Positions 48,425 to 62,000 of a stretch of DNA of 64,000 nt are shown piece by piece. Numbering within the stretch: position 1 is the stretch's first letter; each line of letters starts with the position of its first letter. The position numbers were made by a program, and so were the translations under genes. Below the pieces are notes generated by a model. The model saw only the letters and a program-made list of their open reading frames with translations, was not told the DNA's origin and did no database searches. The stretch is from Pampus argenteus (Eukaryota; Chordata; Actinopteri; Scombriformes; Stromateidae): NCBI GenBank assembly GCA_036937835.1, contig CM072878.1, positions 19,846,001 to 19,910,000 of the forward strand, in the 5' to 3' direction.

Positions 48425-49661
48425 GGTATTCAATGCTAGCTGATGTTAGCCGTGAGTTTAGCTAGCTTTTCTGAGACGAGGCACATGAAAATTTTTTATC
48501 TTTATGTTTTAAACACTAAAATAATGATTTAACAGAACTGAAACTGTTTCTAACAGTAACAAGAGTCTCAATGTTAATCTAGATGAAGTCTGACAGGTAT
48601 AAGTGTTGTTTTTTATTTGTAGACCTGGTCTGATGTGGTCTGGACGGAGACAAAACAGTACAAGTGAAATAAAATGAAGGGTCTTAACGTCTTTATCTTG
48701 GTTGTAAACAGTCTGAATTCTCCATGTTCGTCCAGGTATTGTTGGTTTACACCTGGTCTGATGTGGGTCCAGTTAATACTGAGTTTGTTGTGAGTATGGA
48801 GTCAGTGATGAGCAGCTGTTATAGTGGCACCATCAGCACTTAAAGGAGCAGTTCACATGTTTCCAGTGTGTTAAAGCATCAGTCAGGTGTCCACATGAAC
48901 AGTGACTGTAATCATTGCTCCTGTTCATACTGGCTGTTCAAAGATCTGCTTCAAATGTGCTTTCAGTGTCAGTGATGGAGGTTAAAACCCACAGTGTGTC
49001 CACTCGATGTGGGATGATTGAAATTTTCATGTCATGATTAACCTTGCGATTTACAATATCATCAAAATATGATTTAAAATGCAAAAAATAAAATGGCACA
49101 AATTCGTACCAGAATTTAAACATTTTACATATTTTTATTGCATCATCATTTCTTTATTGTAAAAAAACAAACAAACAAAGACAGATTCACACTCGCAAAC
49201 AGCCAGCAGGTCGTTACAATGAGAGAAAAAAATCACTGAATCATTGATAAAAAAATAATGTACCTGTCAACCTGATATCAAAGCATTCGCTCTTCATTTT
49301 CCTACTCTGCATTTCTCCTTTTTATTCATTTTCCACCAGTGGAAAAACTGCATTACATAAGTGTAATGTGGAAACTTGAAGTCTCCAGTGCACATACACT
49401 GATAATAAACTTTACAGCCAAAGAGAAGACATTTTTCTATGAAGGTAAAGGAAGAGGAATCATTTTAAGGATTTTAATGAGAAAATGGGACTTTTTTGAT
49501 GGAGAAACAATATCAGACACATAATATTATTCAAAGCAGATTATTTTTATATATCTTAAAACATATCTGGAGGGGATCTTTGAGTATGTTGATTTGCTCT
49601 ATACTAACTGTGAAGATAATATTGTGTGATGTGTACAGTCCGACTGCTGTTTGTGTTTCAG
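48175..49661. other. wipf2 intron 1
   Basis: Contains GCTAGC words near 48210-48275 and 48430-48470, a (GAT)n run (48391-48422), a MITE fragment (48839-49009) and AT-rich DNA. Confidence 0.6.
48839..49009 (-). mobile_element. MITE-like element, terminal fragment (copy E)
   Basis: Starts cttaaaggagcagttcacat, a variant of the terminal repeat, and follows the full-length element through the gatctgcttcaaatgtgctt block to cacagtgtgtccac. Confidence 0.75.
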
Positions 49662-49693
49662 GGTGATCAGGTGTGTGTTGTAACAGCAGCAGG

Positions 49694-49757
49694 ATGCCCA
49701 TTCCTCCCCCTCCTCCACCAGGGGGACCCCCGCCTCCCCCCACCTTCAGTCAGGTAC

Positions 49758-49814
<57 letters not shown>

Positions 49815-52800
49815 CTACATCTACATTAAGGTACTAAACTCTAAAACACTGTTTTCAAGCAGAAACAGCACACGTCCATTGCAGTGAGTTTCAGCTCGTT
49901 TCTGCAAATACCTCCGTCTACATTAAAACACCAAAACAGGTAATCCTCTTACTGGTCAAGTGCAGAGGACAGAAAACCACCAAAGAAGAAATAGTATACG
50001 CTTTCTGTTTCCGTTTCTGCTGTAGTTTCCTGACATTTAGTTTATTGCAAGCGGATTACAATGGCTTGAAAGGTGGTAGAAAGCTACATTTAACTCAAAA
50101 CGCTATCGATTTTTAATACCTGTGGGGCGTCTGCACCCTCGGCCAACGTTATCATATGAAACTAGCCGAAATAAGACATCCGTGGATACCGACCATGTCA
50201 TGCTAGCTCGTCAGAAAGGGGCTAAATAATGCTCCAATGTTAGGCTAAATTTCAAAAGCTTCTCGTGACCACTGACCTCAAGATTAAAAAATGAAAGTGG
50301 GTTCTACCCACAAGTCTCCCCTTTACATGCATTCTTATTTCATGCAGTTTCTTTGGCAAAAACATTTTTTTGCACATATCATTTTTCAATATATTTAATA
50401 TTATTATTATTATTATGTTATTTTTGCCTACTCTGAAATAGTGTATTTGAATATTTCTGTATACTGGGATCCATAAACAGTCTTGGAAATGCATACATTT
50501 ATTGAATTGAGAACATTTTAAAATGTTGAGTTCTGACCAAATGATCAAATAATCACAGCCTCATAAAAACGACTGTAGTATATCACCTTGCTTACAGTAT
50601 TGCAATATATCAAACTCTAACCCTGTATTGTGATGCGTATCATGTCACCAGATGCTTGCTAATACATAGACTTCATATTGGAAGCCTATAGACACACAGA
50701 TTTCATTGGTTTACATCCTACCTCCACCTTTATCCCTTCAGGCCAACACCACCCCTCCGAAACTGAACAGAGAGGAGGTCAAAGGTCGCGGTGCCCTGCT
50801 GTCTGACATCTGTAAAGGCACCCAGCTGAAGAAGGTGGCGGTGGTGAATGACCGCAGCGCACCGCTGCTCGACAGTAAGAGCCAAACACCAAAGAGCCAA
50901 ACACCCACAGACCACCCATACATTCGCTTATACCAATACCTACACCAGCAGCAGAGCCAGCCTCAACAGCAGGGGGCGCCGTCCGACGAGCAGAAGAAGG
51001 TGGCCGGAGATAAGAGCGAGAGTAAGAGCACACCTCCAACCTTCTCTGATAGAGGCTGGTGGGCTGCCTGCAGGAGGCCGGAGGATCAGGAGGTTCAGCC
51101 AGCCGCCTGTTTCCTGTCCAGAGGCTTTAATAAGGCTTCAATTCGATGTTTCAGACTGAAGAAACTAAACTCAAAGACAAAACAAACCTCAGAACAGCTC
51201 AGAGTTCATCAGCAGCTGTGATTTAAAAACAGAAATCATCTTTTAGATGTTTCACAGAAACATTTAGTGAAGAAGCTGATTAAAAATGTGTTTTTCACTA
51301 GTCTTAATTTGTTATTCAGCATGCTGCTGCGCTAAAACTGCACTGTACATGTGTCTATGATGAACAACTCACAAACACATGATCACATGATCCAGAAGAA
51401 ACAAATCTCAGCGCAGATAGAGGCTTCACTCTGTTTGTTCTTCGTTTCCACATCTGTTTATGTCAGTATTATCTGTGTCATGACAGTGATTAATTTCGCC
51501 GAGGTGCAGGCGAGGTGCAGGCGAGGGGCAGGCGAGGGGCAGGCGAGGGGCAGGCGAGGGGCAGGCGAGGGGCAGGCGAGGGGCAGGTGATAGAGTGGCT
51601 GGTAAGAACAGATCCTGGAGCGTCCTGCAGAGTTGCTCACTATAGAAATAATTATGTCTGCTGTCCAGATTTTTTATTCCAAACTCGTCTGTTTAAAAAA
51701 CATTAAATCCCATTAGTTAAATCTATTGTTTTAAGGATCAATCTGGTGATTTTCTATATTGTTCTTCATGTTTGGATCCAAACCAACAATGAACTGATCT
51801 ACTAACAAGTATTGTTTGTGTATCCAAACTATTAATAACATATCAGCGAGTCACAGTGCTGCGCTGGGTCACATGTTCTTTCATCATGAAGACTTTGGTC
51901 ACGTTAGTTTGTGTAGAAGCAGCTCCAGAGACTGATAACTATGATCCCGTTTTCAGTCTCTGGAGAGTTGTTCTGTCAAACTGTCGCTGACTCTGATGTT
52001 TTCTGGCAGGTTGTGCAGCAGTTTGGAATGAAACAAAGTTGTGTATGAAGTGTCCTTGATCAGAGGTTTTTCTTTATTTATTTTTTTATTTTTATTTAAT
52101 TATTTTAATTAACTAATTATGTCTTGATATTTTTTGGTATTTGTAGCTTAGCTTTTTTATTTTTAACCTAAATGTTTAGTATTTATGCTTTTGATGTAAT
52201 CTTTTTTTCAAAATAAAAAGATTTAATAAATAATGAAGCCAAGACCAGACCAGCACATGCATGTACGAAGTCGTCATGGCCACCAAGCGTCAATACAGTC
52301 TGACGTGTGTTTAGCTGAGAAAAAGTTAATATCTGAACCTTAATAAATTCAGGTTGATTGGTCAGGCGTCATGCCCCTTTTATTGTTGTCAGTGTCATCA
52401 GGTAGCATTCGGCTAATGTTGGAACCAGAGATCTGGATTTATTGGTTTACTTCTTTTAAAACCTGCTACACAAAAACCTTTTTGGCTTTTTCCTGTTTTC
52501 TCTGTGAAGGATGATTCTTTTCCCCAAAAGGATGCACAACCTTGTCGCTTGATGCGATGCAGGTCTGGTCTGTAATAGATTTTGAGTCTTTCTAAACTTC
52601 ATGATTACTGATAGAAAAGATGGACTGTGGAAAAAAAAGATTTCTGTAGTCAGAATTATTGATTTGTGTACTTCCTGTCACTGTGCAGGCCTCGCCAGCC
52701 TGTGATGTCATGAATTTTCATGTGTTTTCACATATTTGTGTGCTAATCACATTGTGCTGTCGATAATGTCATCGGAGCTGCGTGGGAGCGTAAAACACTT

Positions 52801-54165
52801 AATTCTCTCTCTTCATCTATCTTGATTTAATGCCATCCCACTTCATTTTATTCCACTTCATTTAACGTCATTCCGCTTAATTTAATCCCACCACACACAT
52901 TACCTCACCCCACTTCATTTAATGTCAACCTACTTCATTTCACCTCATCCACTTCACTTCATCTAATTTCATTTAATGCCATCCTACTCATTTAATCTCA
53001 CTTCATTTCACGTAATCCACTTTATTCACTTCAACAAATGTTGCCATGGTAACCTAATCTCACCTGCACCTCGCCTCATCATTTTATACTCATCCAGTCA
53101 GTGATGTCACTGTAGTGACGTTGTGTCTCCACCTGCGGCGCCCTCACTCACTGTCCAATGGTTGTGGTTCTCAGAGCCCACAGGAGGCGGAACCGCATCA
53201 GGGGGAGCCAATGGCAGCGGAGCAGGAAGCCCTTCAGGTTCTGTTCCACCAATCGGAGGGCTGTTCACAGGCGGAGTTCCTAAACTGAGGCCATTCGGAG
53301 GTGAGGAGATATTTTAGTATTTATTTTATGTGATGTGTATTTGATGTTGTTTATATTTGTTGTTTTGTTCTTCTCATATGGTTTCAAGTGGTTTCTCACA
53401 CATTTATTTGATATTTTTGGTTCTAGACGGTTCTGCTGGACGTTCTCCCTCCACTCGAGCCATAGCGCCCCGCCCACCCAGCCATCGCCACGACGATATA
53501 GAAAGCCCTTCTCCTCGGGCTTCGTCGCCAATGGAGACGCCTCGCTCCCAGCGTCCTTCTCTACCCAACTTGTCTTCCTCCCCCTCCCCGTCCTCCCCCT
53601 CCTCTGCAGCCTCCTCACCCTCCAGCGGCATGAAGCACTCCTCCTCCGCCCCCCCTCCTCCTCCACCACTCTGTCGCCGTGGCAACGCACCCTCACCTCC
53701 TTCCTCCTCCTCTTACAACAGAGAGAAGCCCCTCCCTCCAACTCCAAATAACACCCCGCCCCTTCCTGGGAAACCTCCCCCATCACCTGCTAACAGCAGA
53801 CGTCCACCCACCTCAGGAGGAAACCCCGCCTCCTCCTCTCTGGCCCCTCCCCCTCCTCCCTACCGTGTCACTAACGGTCCGACCAGTGGTGGCAGCGGTG
53901 AGGCAGGGCCTGAGCTGCCGCAGCGTCACAACTCCCTCAGCAACAAGAGGACGGCCCCCTCACCTGGAGGCCACACCCCCACCAGAGGCCCCGCCCCTCC
54001 ACCCCCTCCCGCCTCTCCCACCCCCACCCAACAGGGCATCAACAGACCACCGCCCCCCATCAGAGAGACACCAGGTAGAGGAGCAGGTGAGGAAATTAAA
54101 AATAAAATTATTTTTAATTTTGTATTTTTTTTAGTATATATTTTATTTATTTATATATATATATA

Positions 54166-54205
<40 letters not shown>

Positions 54206-55291
54206 TATGAGAGATGGATATGTATTTTTTTGTATTTTGAATGTTCTTTTCTCATTTTCTAAATTACTATTTTTGTATTTTTAAATATAAAATATTTATT
54301 TTGTACTTCTTTCCAATTTTTTATATACTTTTTATTTAATTATTCTATAGTTATTTAATTGGTTTTTTTTTATTATTTCATTTTTATTTTGATCACCTTT
54401 TTTTTATTATTTGTTTTTTACTTTTCTACAGTTGAACTTTGACAAACACCTGTCCTGATCACCTGTATTGATCTTTGCCTCCTCAGCTCCTCCGGTTCCA
54501 GTCCAGTCGTCATCGAGGGCTGTCAGCAGAGAAGCTCCGCCCCCTCCCCCTTACAGGACACATGGTAGCCCCTCCCTTTCCTCTGATCCTCCCACCAGAG
54601 GGAAACCTCCTCCCCCACCCACCCGCACTCCCACTGCTCCTCCCCCGCCTCCCCCTCCTCTCCGTAATGGACACTCCTCCTCCTCTTCCTCCGTCCCTCG
54701 TTCGTTTGTCGGTGAGTCAGTCTGTGTTGTCCTCCACCTCCATCAAAATACAAATAATCAATTAATTGTTTTACCTTCAAATGTTTTGTCTGACCAATGG
54801 ACTTGTTGGAAACCAGCAAACCTCTCTCTCTCCGTCCTCTTTCCTTAACTCGTCTTCCCTCTAAAGGAGGAAGAACATCTCAGAGTTTGTGATGATAAAG
54901 TGTAAATAACTGATGGTCTCTTCTCATTCTGCAGATGATTTTGAGTCCAAGTATTCATTTCATCCTCTAGATGACTTCCCTCCTCCAGACGAATACAGAC
55001 ACTTCACAAAGATCTACCCGAGCAAGGCCAACAGAGGTAAACACACACAACAAAACACAGTTACCTCTAAACTGAAAACAGATTTGTGTATCAGAACTTT
55101 GTTTCTTCTTCTTTCCTCTCCCATTAATCATCTCACCACCCCTGTACTGTTACTGCAGTACTACTTGTAATGGAGTACTTTTATGTTACTGTATTTGTAT
55201 GTTTGCTGTAGTAAAGGATCTAAATATGTTTGTTTGTTTGTTTGTTGCAGTGATGAGAGGAGCTCCTCCACTGCCTCCTGTCGGGAGGTGA
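49694..55291 (+). CDS. wipf2: WAS/WASL-interacting protein family member 2 (WIPF2/WIRE-like)
   Basis: Actin regulator that binds G-actin through a WH2 motif and N-WASP through its C-terminus. Exons: 49694-49753, 50742-50874, 53175-53300, 53427-54086, 54487-54711, 54935-55036, 55251-55291. All are GT-AG with matching phase; 1347 bases, 448 residues (human about 440 as I recall). It starts MPIPPPPPPGGPPPPPTFSQ. WH2: about residues 36-53 (ALLSDICKGTQLKKV). The middle is proline-rich with profilin and SH3 type PPPPPP runs and family landmarks SGMKHSSSAPPPPPP, YNREKPLPPTP, PELPQRHNSL and SRGKPPPPP-like. The WASP-binding segment is at about 402-435 (DDFESKYSFHPLDDFPPPDE, then IYPSKANR), ending GAPPLPPVGR. 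Landmarks favour WIPF2 over WIPF1 and WIPF3. A second donor at 51021 would add 49 in-frame residues. Confidence 0.95.
49754..50741. other. wipf2 intron with a CA microsatellite
   Basis: (CA)n at 49757-49809 sits four bases from the donor. The remainder is AT-rich with a TTA run near 50400-50414. Confidence 0.65.
51501..51588. repeat. 11-base minisatellite
   Basis: Eight tandem units of gaggggcaggc (the first two are gaggtgcaggc). Open frames over it are a consequence of the repeat. Confidence 0.9.
52800..53045. repeat. Degenerate tandem repeat, cacttcatttaatgtcatcc-type
   Basis: Roughly twelve diverged units of about 20 bases, pyrimidine- and A-rich, with no coding frame. Confidence 0.7.
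54087..54486. other. wipf2 intron, AT-rich with TA repeat
   Basis: (TA)n with GA interruptions at 54155-54201; otherwise T-rich. Confidence 0.8.
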
Positions 55292-55310
55292 AGCATTAAA
55301 ACATGCTGGA

Positions 55311-55350
<40 letters not shown>

Positions 55351-55596
55351 ACACTCCTATTTGATGACATCACAGCGTCCAGCCTTCCTCCATCTTCACC
55401 CTCATCAACGCTCAAAGTTGACTGGTTGCTCTGATCATGTGACAGACTGATCGATTGTCCGTGAAAGAGGAACATCTGACGGCTTCCTCCTCTCCTGTCT
55501 GCAGGCTGCATGGCCCTGTAGTGTTTATTTTGCATTTGCAATTTTATTTGCATTAAACAGTGAGCAGCTGCACATGTGGAGGTCTGATGATGGAGC

Positions 55597-55627
<31 letters not shown>

Positions 55628-57770
55628 AAGAATACATGGTTGTTTGTTAAGAAATAGTTCCCACACCACCAGTACTGTGGTGTCTTTTAACAATCTGTGT
55701 GGTTTAGTTTCACTCTTATGTAGAGCTGCACTGATTAGTCAATCAATTACATGATCAACAGGATTAATCGCCAACTATTAATGTCTTTATGCTAGGCTAC
55801 GCTAACCAGCTGATGATGTCAGTCGTCATCTCACTCAGTAAATAACGTTTTTACCAAAATGGTGAACTGTTCTTTTAATCTTCAGACGTCCTCATAAACC
55901 ATGAAGATGAACTCAGAGATTCAACATACATGTCATGTGATCCTTCAGCAGGCTGGATCTGCATCTGCAGGTCAGGATCAATAGTAGACGGAGCTGAGAT
56001 CAGCTCCTGTGCAACACTGAAACAACCAGTTTACACTCAGCGTGACGGACGGATGATGTGTAGTTTCTCAGTAAAACACCTGTACGTACACCTGGAGACT
56101 TACAGGTGGGACTGAACTTTAAAACGGCGATAATGTGATGCAGGTCTTGATTTTGTTGTTTTTGCGGGACGTGACCTGATTCGACCTCCAATACAGACAG
56201 AAATTAGTTTTTGAGGAGGTCTAGTCTTCAAGTGCCAACGTAGGCAGAACTGAACCAGAGCAGCTCACCTGAACTCACCTGACGCTTCCTCCTGCTGCAG
56301 GCTGGCGGCAACCAGTGCAGTCATTCAGGAAGTATTCTCCTCTCCTCTTATATCCCTCCTTCTCCTCTAACAAACTAAACTTGTTGCATGTCATCTTTTC
56401 TTTCAGCAGCATGACGGTGACGCTTCAGGTTTCCACACGCACTGTTCAATAATTACCCATCATGCAAAGCGAGGGGATGTTTTTATTTACTTCAAAACAT
56501 CTTCCTGTTTAATCTGTCGATATATATGTTGAGAATAAACACATCTGACATTTTGAGAATAAAGTCAAATGTTAAGTACAAAGTCATGATATGACAATAA
56601 AGCTGTAATATAAAAACAATTCACAAAATGATGAGAATACATCAAAATACTGTGAGAAAAACAATATTATGTTGTAAGAAAGTCATAATATTACAACATG
56701 GTTGTCATTGTAGAAGTATAATATTGTGACTTTCTTCTTGTAGCATTACAACATTTTCATTTAATATGAAAAGTCACAATATTACAAGGATATCAGGAAA
56801 ACTCATAATGTCACGTGAAATTTACAAATGTAATAACTTATTAAATATTGGAACAATAACATAATAAATAATAACAGAATAGTATTTTACTATTTTACCA
56901 GTAAAAAGTCAAAACATCATAGAAACTAAATTGTAATTTTGCAAGTATAATATCATGAGAATGAAGTTGTAATGTTATGAGAAGAAAAGTTACACTATTA
57001 TGGGAACAGTGACTTTATGAGAAAATAAATCACATTACAAGAAAAATATTATTATTACAAGAATAATTTTACAAAAGTTTCTAATGTTACCAGAAAAAGT
57101 TGTGAAAATATGAGGACAAACTTAAATGTGTGAAAATTGATAATATTACAAGAATAGTTGTAATTTTATGACAAGTGGTAGATGTATATAAATGTTAAGA
57201 GAAAAATGTAATATTAGAAGATATTGGGCTCTTTTCTCATAACATTTTGACTTTATTCTTGTAATATTACGAGTTTTACTGGTAAAATTACAACTTTAAC
57301 TCCTCAAAGATCTTTTTCCTTGTTGACCTGCAAGTTTCAGCATCGCTTCATGTCTTAATACATTTAAAGCAGATACAAATACACAGCAGGAGGTTGTTTT
57401 ACATTTGCTCTCAGTGCCACGTCAACAGTCTTCATATAGTTTGTAATAATTTCCTCTTTAGCTGTGCGTGTAGTTTCTATCTGAATCATGTGAATCTGCA
57501 CTTTTCTGTTTTAATATTTTACTGAAATAAGAAGAATTTTGTCAGTTTTGTTAGTACGATTATTTTCCTGCTGAGAGGAGCAGCCTCATTAATGTGATGA
57601 TGTGATTATTATTTTTATTATTAACATGTGATCAGCTGATCAGCTCCTCCATTGCTGTCTCTCTGCCTTACAAACTGTTTGCTGTAAATCCAGTCAGGAT
57701 TTGTAAAAAGCTGCAACTAAAACAAAGTCATGTTAATAATTGTTAATAAAGTGACTTATTTGCTGTGATG
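55292..57770 (+). other. wipf2 3' UTR (predicted)
   Basis: AATAAA at 57745-57750 is a reasonable end. Earlier weak signals (ATTAAA near 55551) could give shorter forms. It contains (CA)n at 55313-55345, (AAG)n at 55597-55631 and the degenerate repeat at 56530-57300. Confidence 0.4.
56530..57300. repeat. Degenerate tandem repeat, aatattacaagaataaagtc-type
   Basis: Diverged short units built from words such as aatattacaagaa, gttgtaatgttatgagaa and agaataaagtcaaat, in both orientations. This kind of repeat is common in fish genomes. Confidence 0.7.
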
Positions 57771-58880
57771 GAGGACTGTAGTGTAACTGTAGTGATCATA
57801 GTGCTGACTGTCCCGTAGCTTCACGTGGAAACATTTAAACAGGACAGGATGGTTTCTTTAAATCACATTAACAGCATGGTCCATCGTTTCTCTTCTCTCA
57901 CAGTCTTTTCATTAACCAGACGGATTCAACTAAACCTGAACGAAATAAAAGATCAATTCATCACTGAAGAAGCTGTTTGTGTTTCTTGTCTGAGTTCATG
58001 TTTACATCTACTGCAGGAAATATGGATTTTAGATGTTATTGCTGGTTTCAAGATATCTCAAAACCTATCAAATAGAGGTAGAGAGATATAGAGAGAAAGG
58101 AGAGAGAGAGACAACTCAAGAAGAACATGAATGTTTATTTTTTACCTGCATATATTTTTTTCTTTTCCCGGTTGAAAAAGGCCTCAGAGGAGCTGACCAA
58201 TAAAAAAAACTAAAAATAACTTTTTCAATCTGCCTCTGATTGGCTGGCTCTTGTTGCCTTGTTGATTGGTTGGTTTGCGTTTCGGCATGAGGACCGAGAT
58301 TGGTTAGAGTCAGGGTAAGAATATCAGGGTCAGCCAATCAGAAGGCGTGTGGGAAAAAAATATGAAAGGGTCGGCGCAGGCTGCGTCAAGCTGGACAGAA
58401 ACAGGAAACGCGGAACGGAAATGCGATCGTGTTTTACGAATAAAAGCACAATGTACAGTAACGTAGAAGAAGATATGTGTAAGACTTTATGATATTAATA
58501 CGTATGTAAGAAAGTGTTCTTACTAAGTGGATTGGATAAAGTGACTACAATTGACTACACTTACATAACACCACACACACACATTCATACAATGATGGCA
58601 GCGGCCGCACCTCATTATTCACACCAGTCTGAGGTTCAACAGGCTTCTGTTCTATAAACCATCTAGTGATGGTTCCCATCATGCCTGTTGAGTGATGATT
58701 ATTGATTGATTATTTGATTGGCTGAGTAACACCACGTGAGATGATTTACAATTCATGCTATTGGTCTGTGAGTTTCCTGGGCCGATAAAGTTGTTTATTG
58801 TTGTTTTATTGTTTTTATTTTGTTTTATACGTTAACAAATAACAACAACAACAATAATAATAATAATGTATAATAAATGA
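57771..58880. other. Intergenic DNA before cdipt
   Basis: No gene is seen. Several CCAAT/ATTGG words at 58197-58340 and an (AAC)n(AAT)n run at 58838-58867. Confidence 0.55.
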
Positions 58881-58889
58881 ATCAAGGTG

Positions 58890-59080
58890 ACGCCTTCATT
58901 TCGAAAATACAACACCGGAAGTCGTCCTCTTGTTGTTTCTGAAAACCGGCACTTGACATCAGGAAGTCAACGTTCAACTGTCGCTTTAGTCAGTTTCCTC
59001 TTAAATCCTGTCAGTACTGAATTAAAATTTAAATTAAAATTAAAACCAAGAAGACGACAAAAGTATCTTCGAACTAAAAT
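58890..59080 (+). promoter_or_regulatory. cdipt promoter and 5' UTR
   Basis: ACCGGAAGT at 58914-58922 is an ETS-family (GABP-type) site, typical of TATA-less housekeeping promoters. TGACGCC at 58888-58894 is a CRE-like half site. The start point is not determined. Confidence 0.5.
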
Positions 59081-62000
59081 ATGACGGAGGAAAATATCTT
59101 CTTGTTCGTTCCTAATTTGATCGGTGAGTGTTTAGCATGTAGCTACATGAAGCCTCAGCTAGCTTCATGTAGCTAGCTGAGCGTTAGCTGCTGAGAGATC
59201 AGAAGGTTCAGGCACGTTATCAGAGCTGTGTGTCGTCTTTAGCTAAATGATCGATGATGTCCAGCAGATATGTTTCAACGTTACAGTGTTTTTAGAGCCA
59301 AAGTCCCTCTTTTTGTTCCTATACTTCCACCACAGCTCAACAGGGAAACACAAAGAGGGAATTTGATGCTAAACAGACTGTAAATGTGTCAGATATCCAC
59401 TTGATATGACTAACTCACACTGATGAAGCCTCAGAGAAGCTTCACATCTACTTTAAATGATTTTAACCTCCATCACTGACACTGAAAGCACATTTGAAGC
59501 AGATCTTTGAACAGCCAGTATGAACAGGAGCAATGATTACAGTCACTGTTCATATGGACACCTGACTGATGCTTTAACACACTGGAAACATGTGAACTGG
59601 TCCTTTAACATGTGTTTAATGTGAGTCATAAATGATCCAGAGTTCTTCACTGTGATGATGAACCAGAACTGTATTAAATGTACAGAAATAGTAATCACTG
59701 CTGGGCAGGTGCGATGACATCACTCTGGACTCCAGCTGCCATTAATGATCATTATTATCCATCATAATCATGTGTGTGATTGTCTGCTGATACAGATGTT
59801 AATCAGCTGATCAGCTGTGGGCCAGATGTGACAGAACCACAAACAACACAGACGAGTCCAAAAATTAATCAGCTATACCGATTATTGATTCGTTGCCATT
59901 TTTATGGTTTGTTTGTCATATATCATTTATTTACAGACAACTCATCTGTCAAGTGATTTCTTGATTAATAGTTTTTTTTCTGTAGCTCAGATCATAATGA
60001 AAATAAACTATAAACCGTCACAAATGTTTACATGTATGAGGTTGTAATAATTTATTTAGCATTATTTATTTTCCAAAAGCAAAAGATATTCACTCTAAAT
60101 TAATTAATCAGTTGTTTTTTGAGCTGGCTGCAGCTTTTCTGTGCAGACATGACGGTAAACTGTTGATGAGACATTATAACAGACTATTTCTAGACAGAAC
60201 GATTGAGGAACCAGATGAACCGCTGCTTGCAGCTCTAGTGAGGGAAACAGAAATAACATGAGCGGTTTGGACCGAGCGACCCAGCAGCTGCTCCGTGTTC
60301 CTGCAGGTTACGCTCGGGTCGTGTTGGCTCTGGTGGCGTTCTACCTGATGCCCTGCTGTCCGTGGCCCGCCGTCTGCTGCTACCTGCTCAGCGCGCTGCT
60401 CGATGCATTCGACGGTCACGCTGCACGAGCACTCGGTCAAGGTACGTATCCAGAGAGACTCAGAGCTCACACACATCAAGTAAACAACATATGTTATAAT
60501 ACAACATATCAGAGGTTCTCGCGTTTTCATGGGATGAAATATATCAGATCAGCACTGAATACAAACAACAAACAATCCATAAATGTTTTTAGGAAGAACT
60601 GAAGATAAACGATGACACACACTCGCATGATATCACATAAACTGAGGATTAGAGGAACATGCAGGCTTCTCTGCCTTGAAAACATGTAAGAGGGTTTCTA
60701 ATCTGTATGTATGTGCATAAAAAGATGACGGAAGGAGAGATTTAGGACCACAGCTAGTGATTATTTTTAAACAATGAGGTGTTTTACTTTATCTGACCAG
60801 CAGACAAAACCCTCCAGTCCTCCAGTTAGGGCTGCAACTATTACTACATATTGTTTTATGAATTAAGAAAAACATTAAACCATCACATCTAAGAGGCTGA
60901 AACAGCAAATCAGGATTTTAGTTTTAAAAACCACTCTCACTCTTCTTGAAGCCACCAAGTTCGGTGCAATGATGGACATGCTGACGGACCGCTGCGCCAC
61001 CATGTGTCTGCTGGTCAACCTGTCGCTGCTCTACCCCTCCTACACCTTCCTGTTCCAGCTCAGCATGTGTCTGGACATCGCCAGCCACTGGCTGCACCTG
61101 CACAGGTGAGTCATGAGTCGGGTTTGAACCCTGGGATAAATGTTATGTGGAAGAAGAGGCAGAACTCGCAGGCTTGCATCTAAAGTCTAAAGGAAGCAGG
61201 TTTGTTTTCTTCACCTGCAGATGTTTGAGGTGTGAAGTAGCGTCAGGTTGAAACGTTTCTATCAGATCAGATCAGTGTATGAGAGCTTTAACCCACGGCT
61301 CCGTCGCTGCTTTATCTCTGTCGTCTCAGCTCCACCATCAAAGGATCAGCCAGTCACAAAACCATCGACCTGTCGGGCAACCCCGTCCTCCGAGTCTACT
61401 ACACATCCAAGGTGAGGCTCCTAGTCCGAGCTCAGAAGCAGCTCTAACAGACACAGTTACTGTTAATGCAGGAAATGCAGAACTTTAACTATATTTGAAC
61501 CTCACAGAGAGTATTATCATTATTATTATTAATATTATTGTTGTTGTTGTTGTTGTTATTATATTTACAATATGTGTGTGTTGATTTGTTCTGTACATGT
61601 GACATCATTGCACGTCTGTCCGTCCTGGGAGAGGGATCCCTCCTCTGTGGCTCTTCCTGAGGTTTCTTCCACCTTTTTCCCTGTTAAAAGGTTTTTTGGT
61701 GGTCAAGTTTTTCCTCACTAATCGAGGGTCTAAGGACAGAGGGTGTCACTCCCTGTACAGATTGTAAAGCCCTCTGAGACAAATGTATGTTGTTACTTTG
61801 GGCTATATAAATAAAATTTGATTTGATTTGATATTATATTATATATTTAATATTCCATTTTTATCATGTTTTGTGAAGCACATTGTGTTAAATAATATAA
61901 ATTATAATTCTGTCACACATTAAAGTAGGCAGATGTTTTGTGTGAGCAGCTCTCACTCAGGCTGCACAGCTTCATTTCTTTCTTATATTTCTTATATTCT

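Larger units (their letters stand above)
50875..53174. other. wipf2 intron with in-frame extension, minisatellite and degenerate repeat
   Basis: The first 147 bases stay open in the coding frame to an alternative donor. An 11-base minisatellite lies at 51501-51588 and a degenerate cacttcatttaatgtcatcc array at 52800-53045. GTTGCCATGGTAAC, a palindromic X-box, is at 53040-53053. The rest is AT-rich. Confidence 0.65.

Noticed and set aside
51351..51706. Arg/Gly-rich frames over 51501-51588
   Set aside because: Produced by the 11-base minisatellite.
53280..53786. Minus-strand 168-codon frame opposite the wipf2 proline-rich exon
   Set aside because: Antisense shadow of a repetitive proline-rich coding exon.
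60174..60602. Frames of 114-118 codons around cdipt exon 2
   Set aside because: The plus-strand frame is exon 2 read through its splice sites; the minus-strand one is its shadow.
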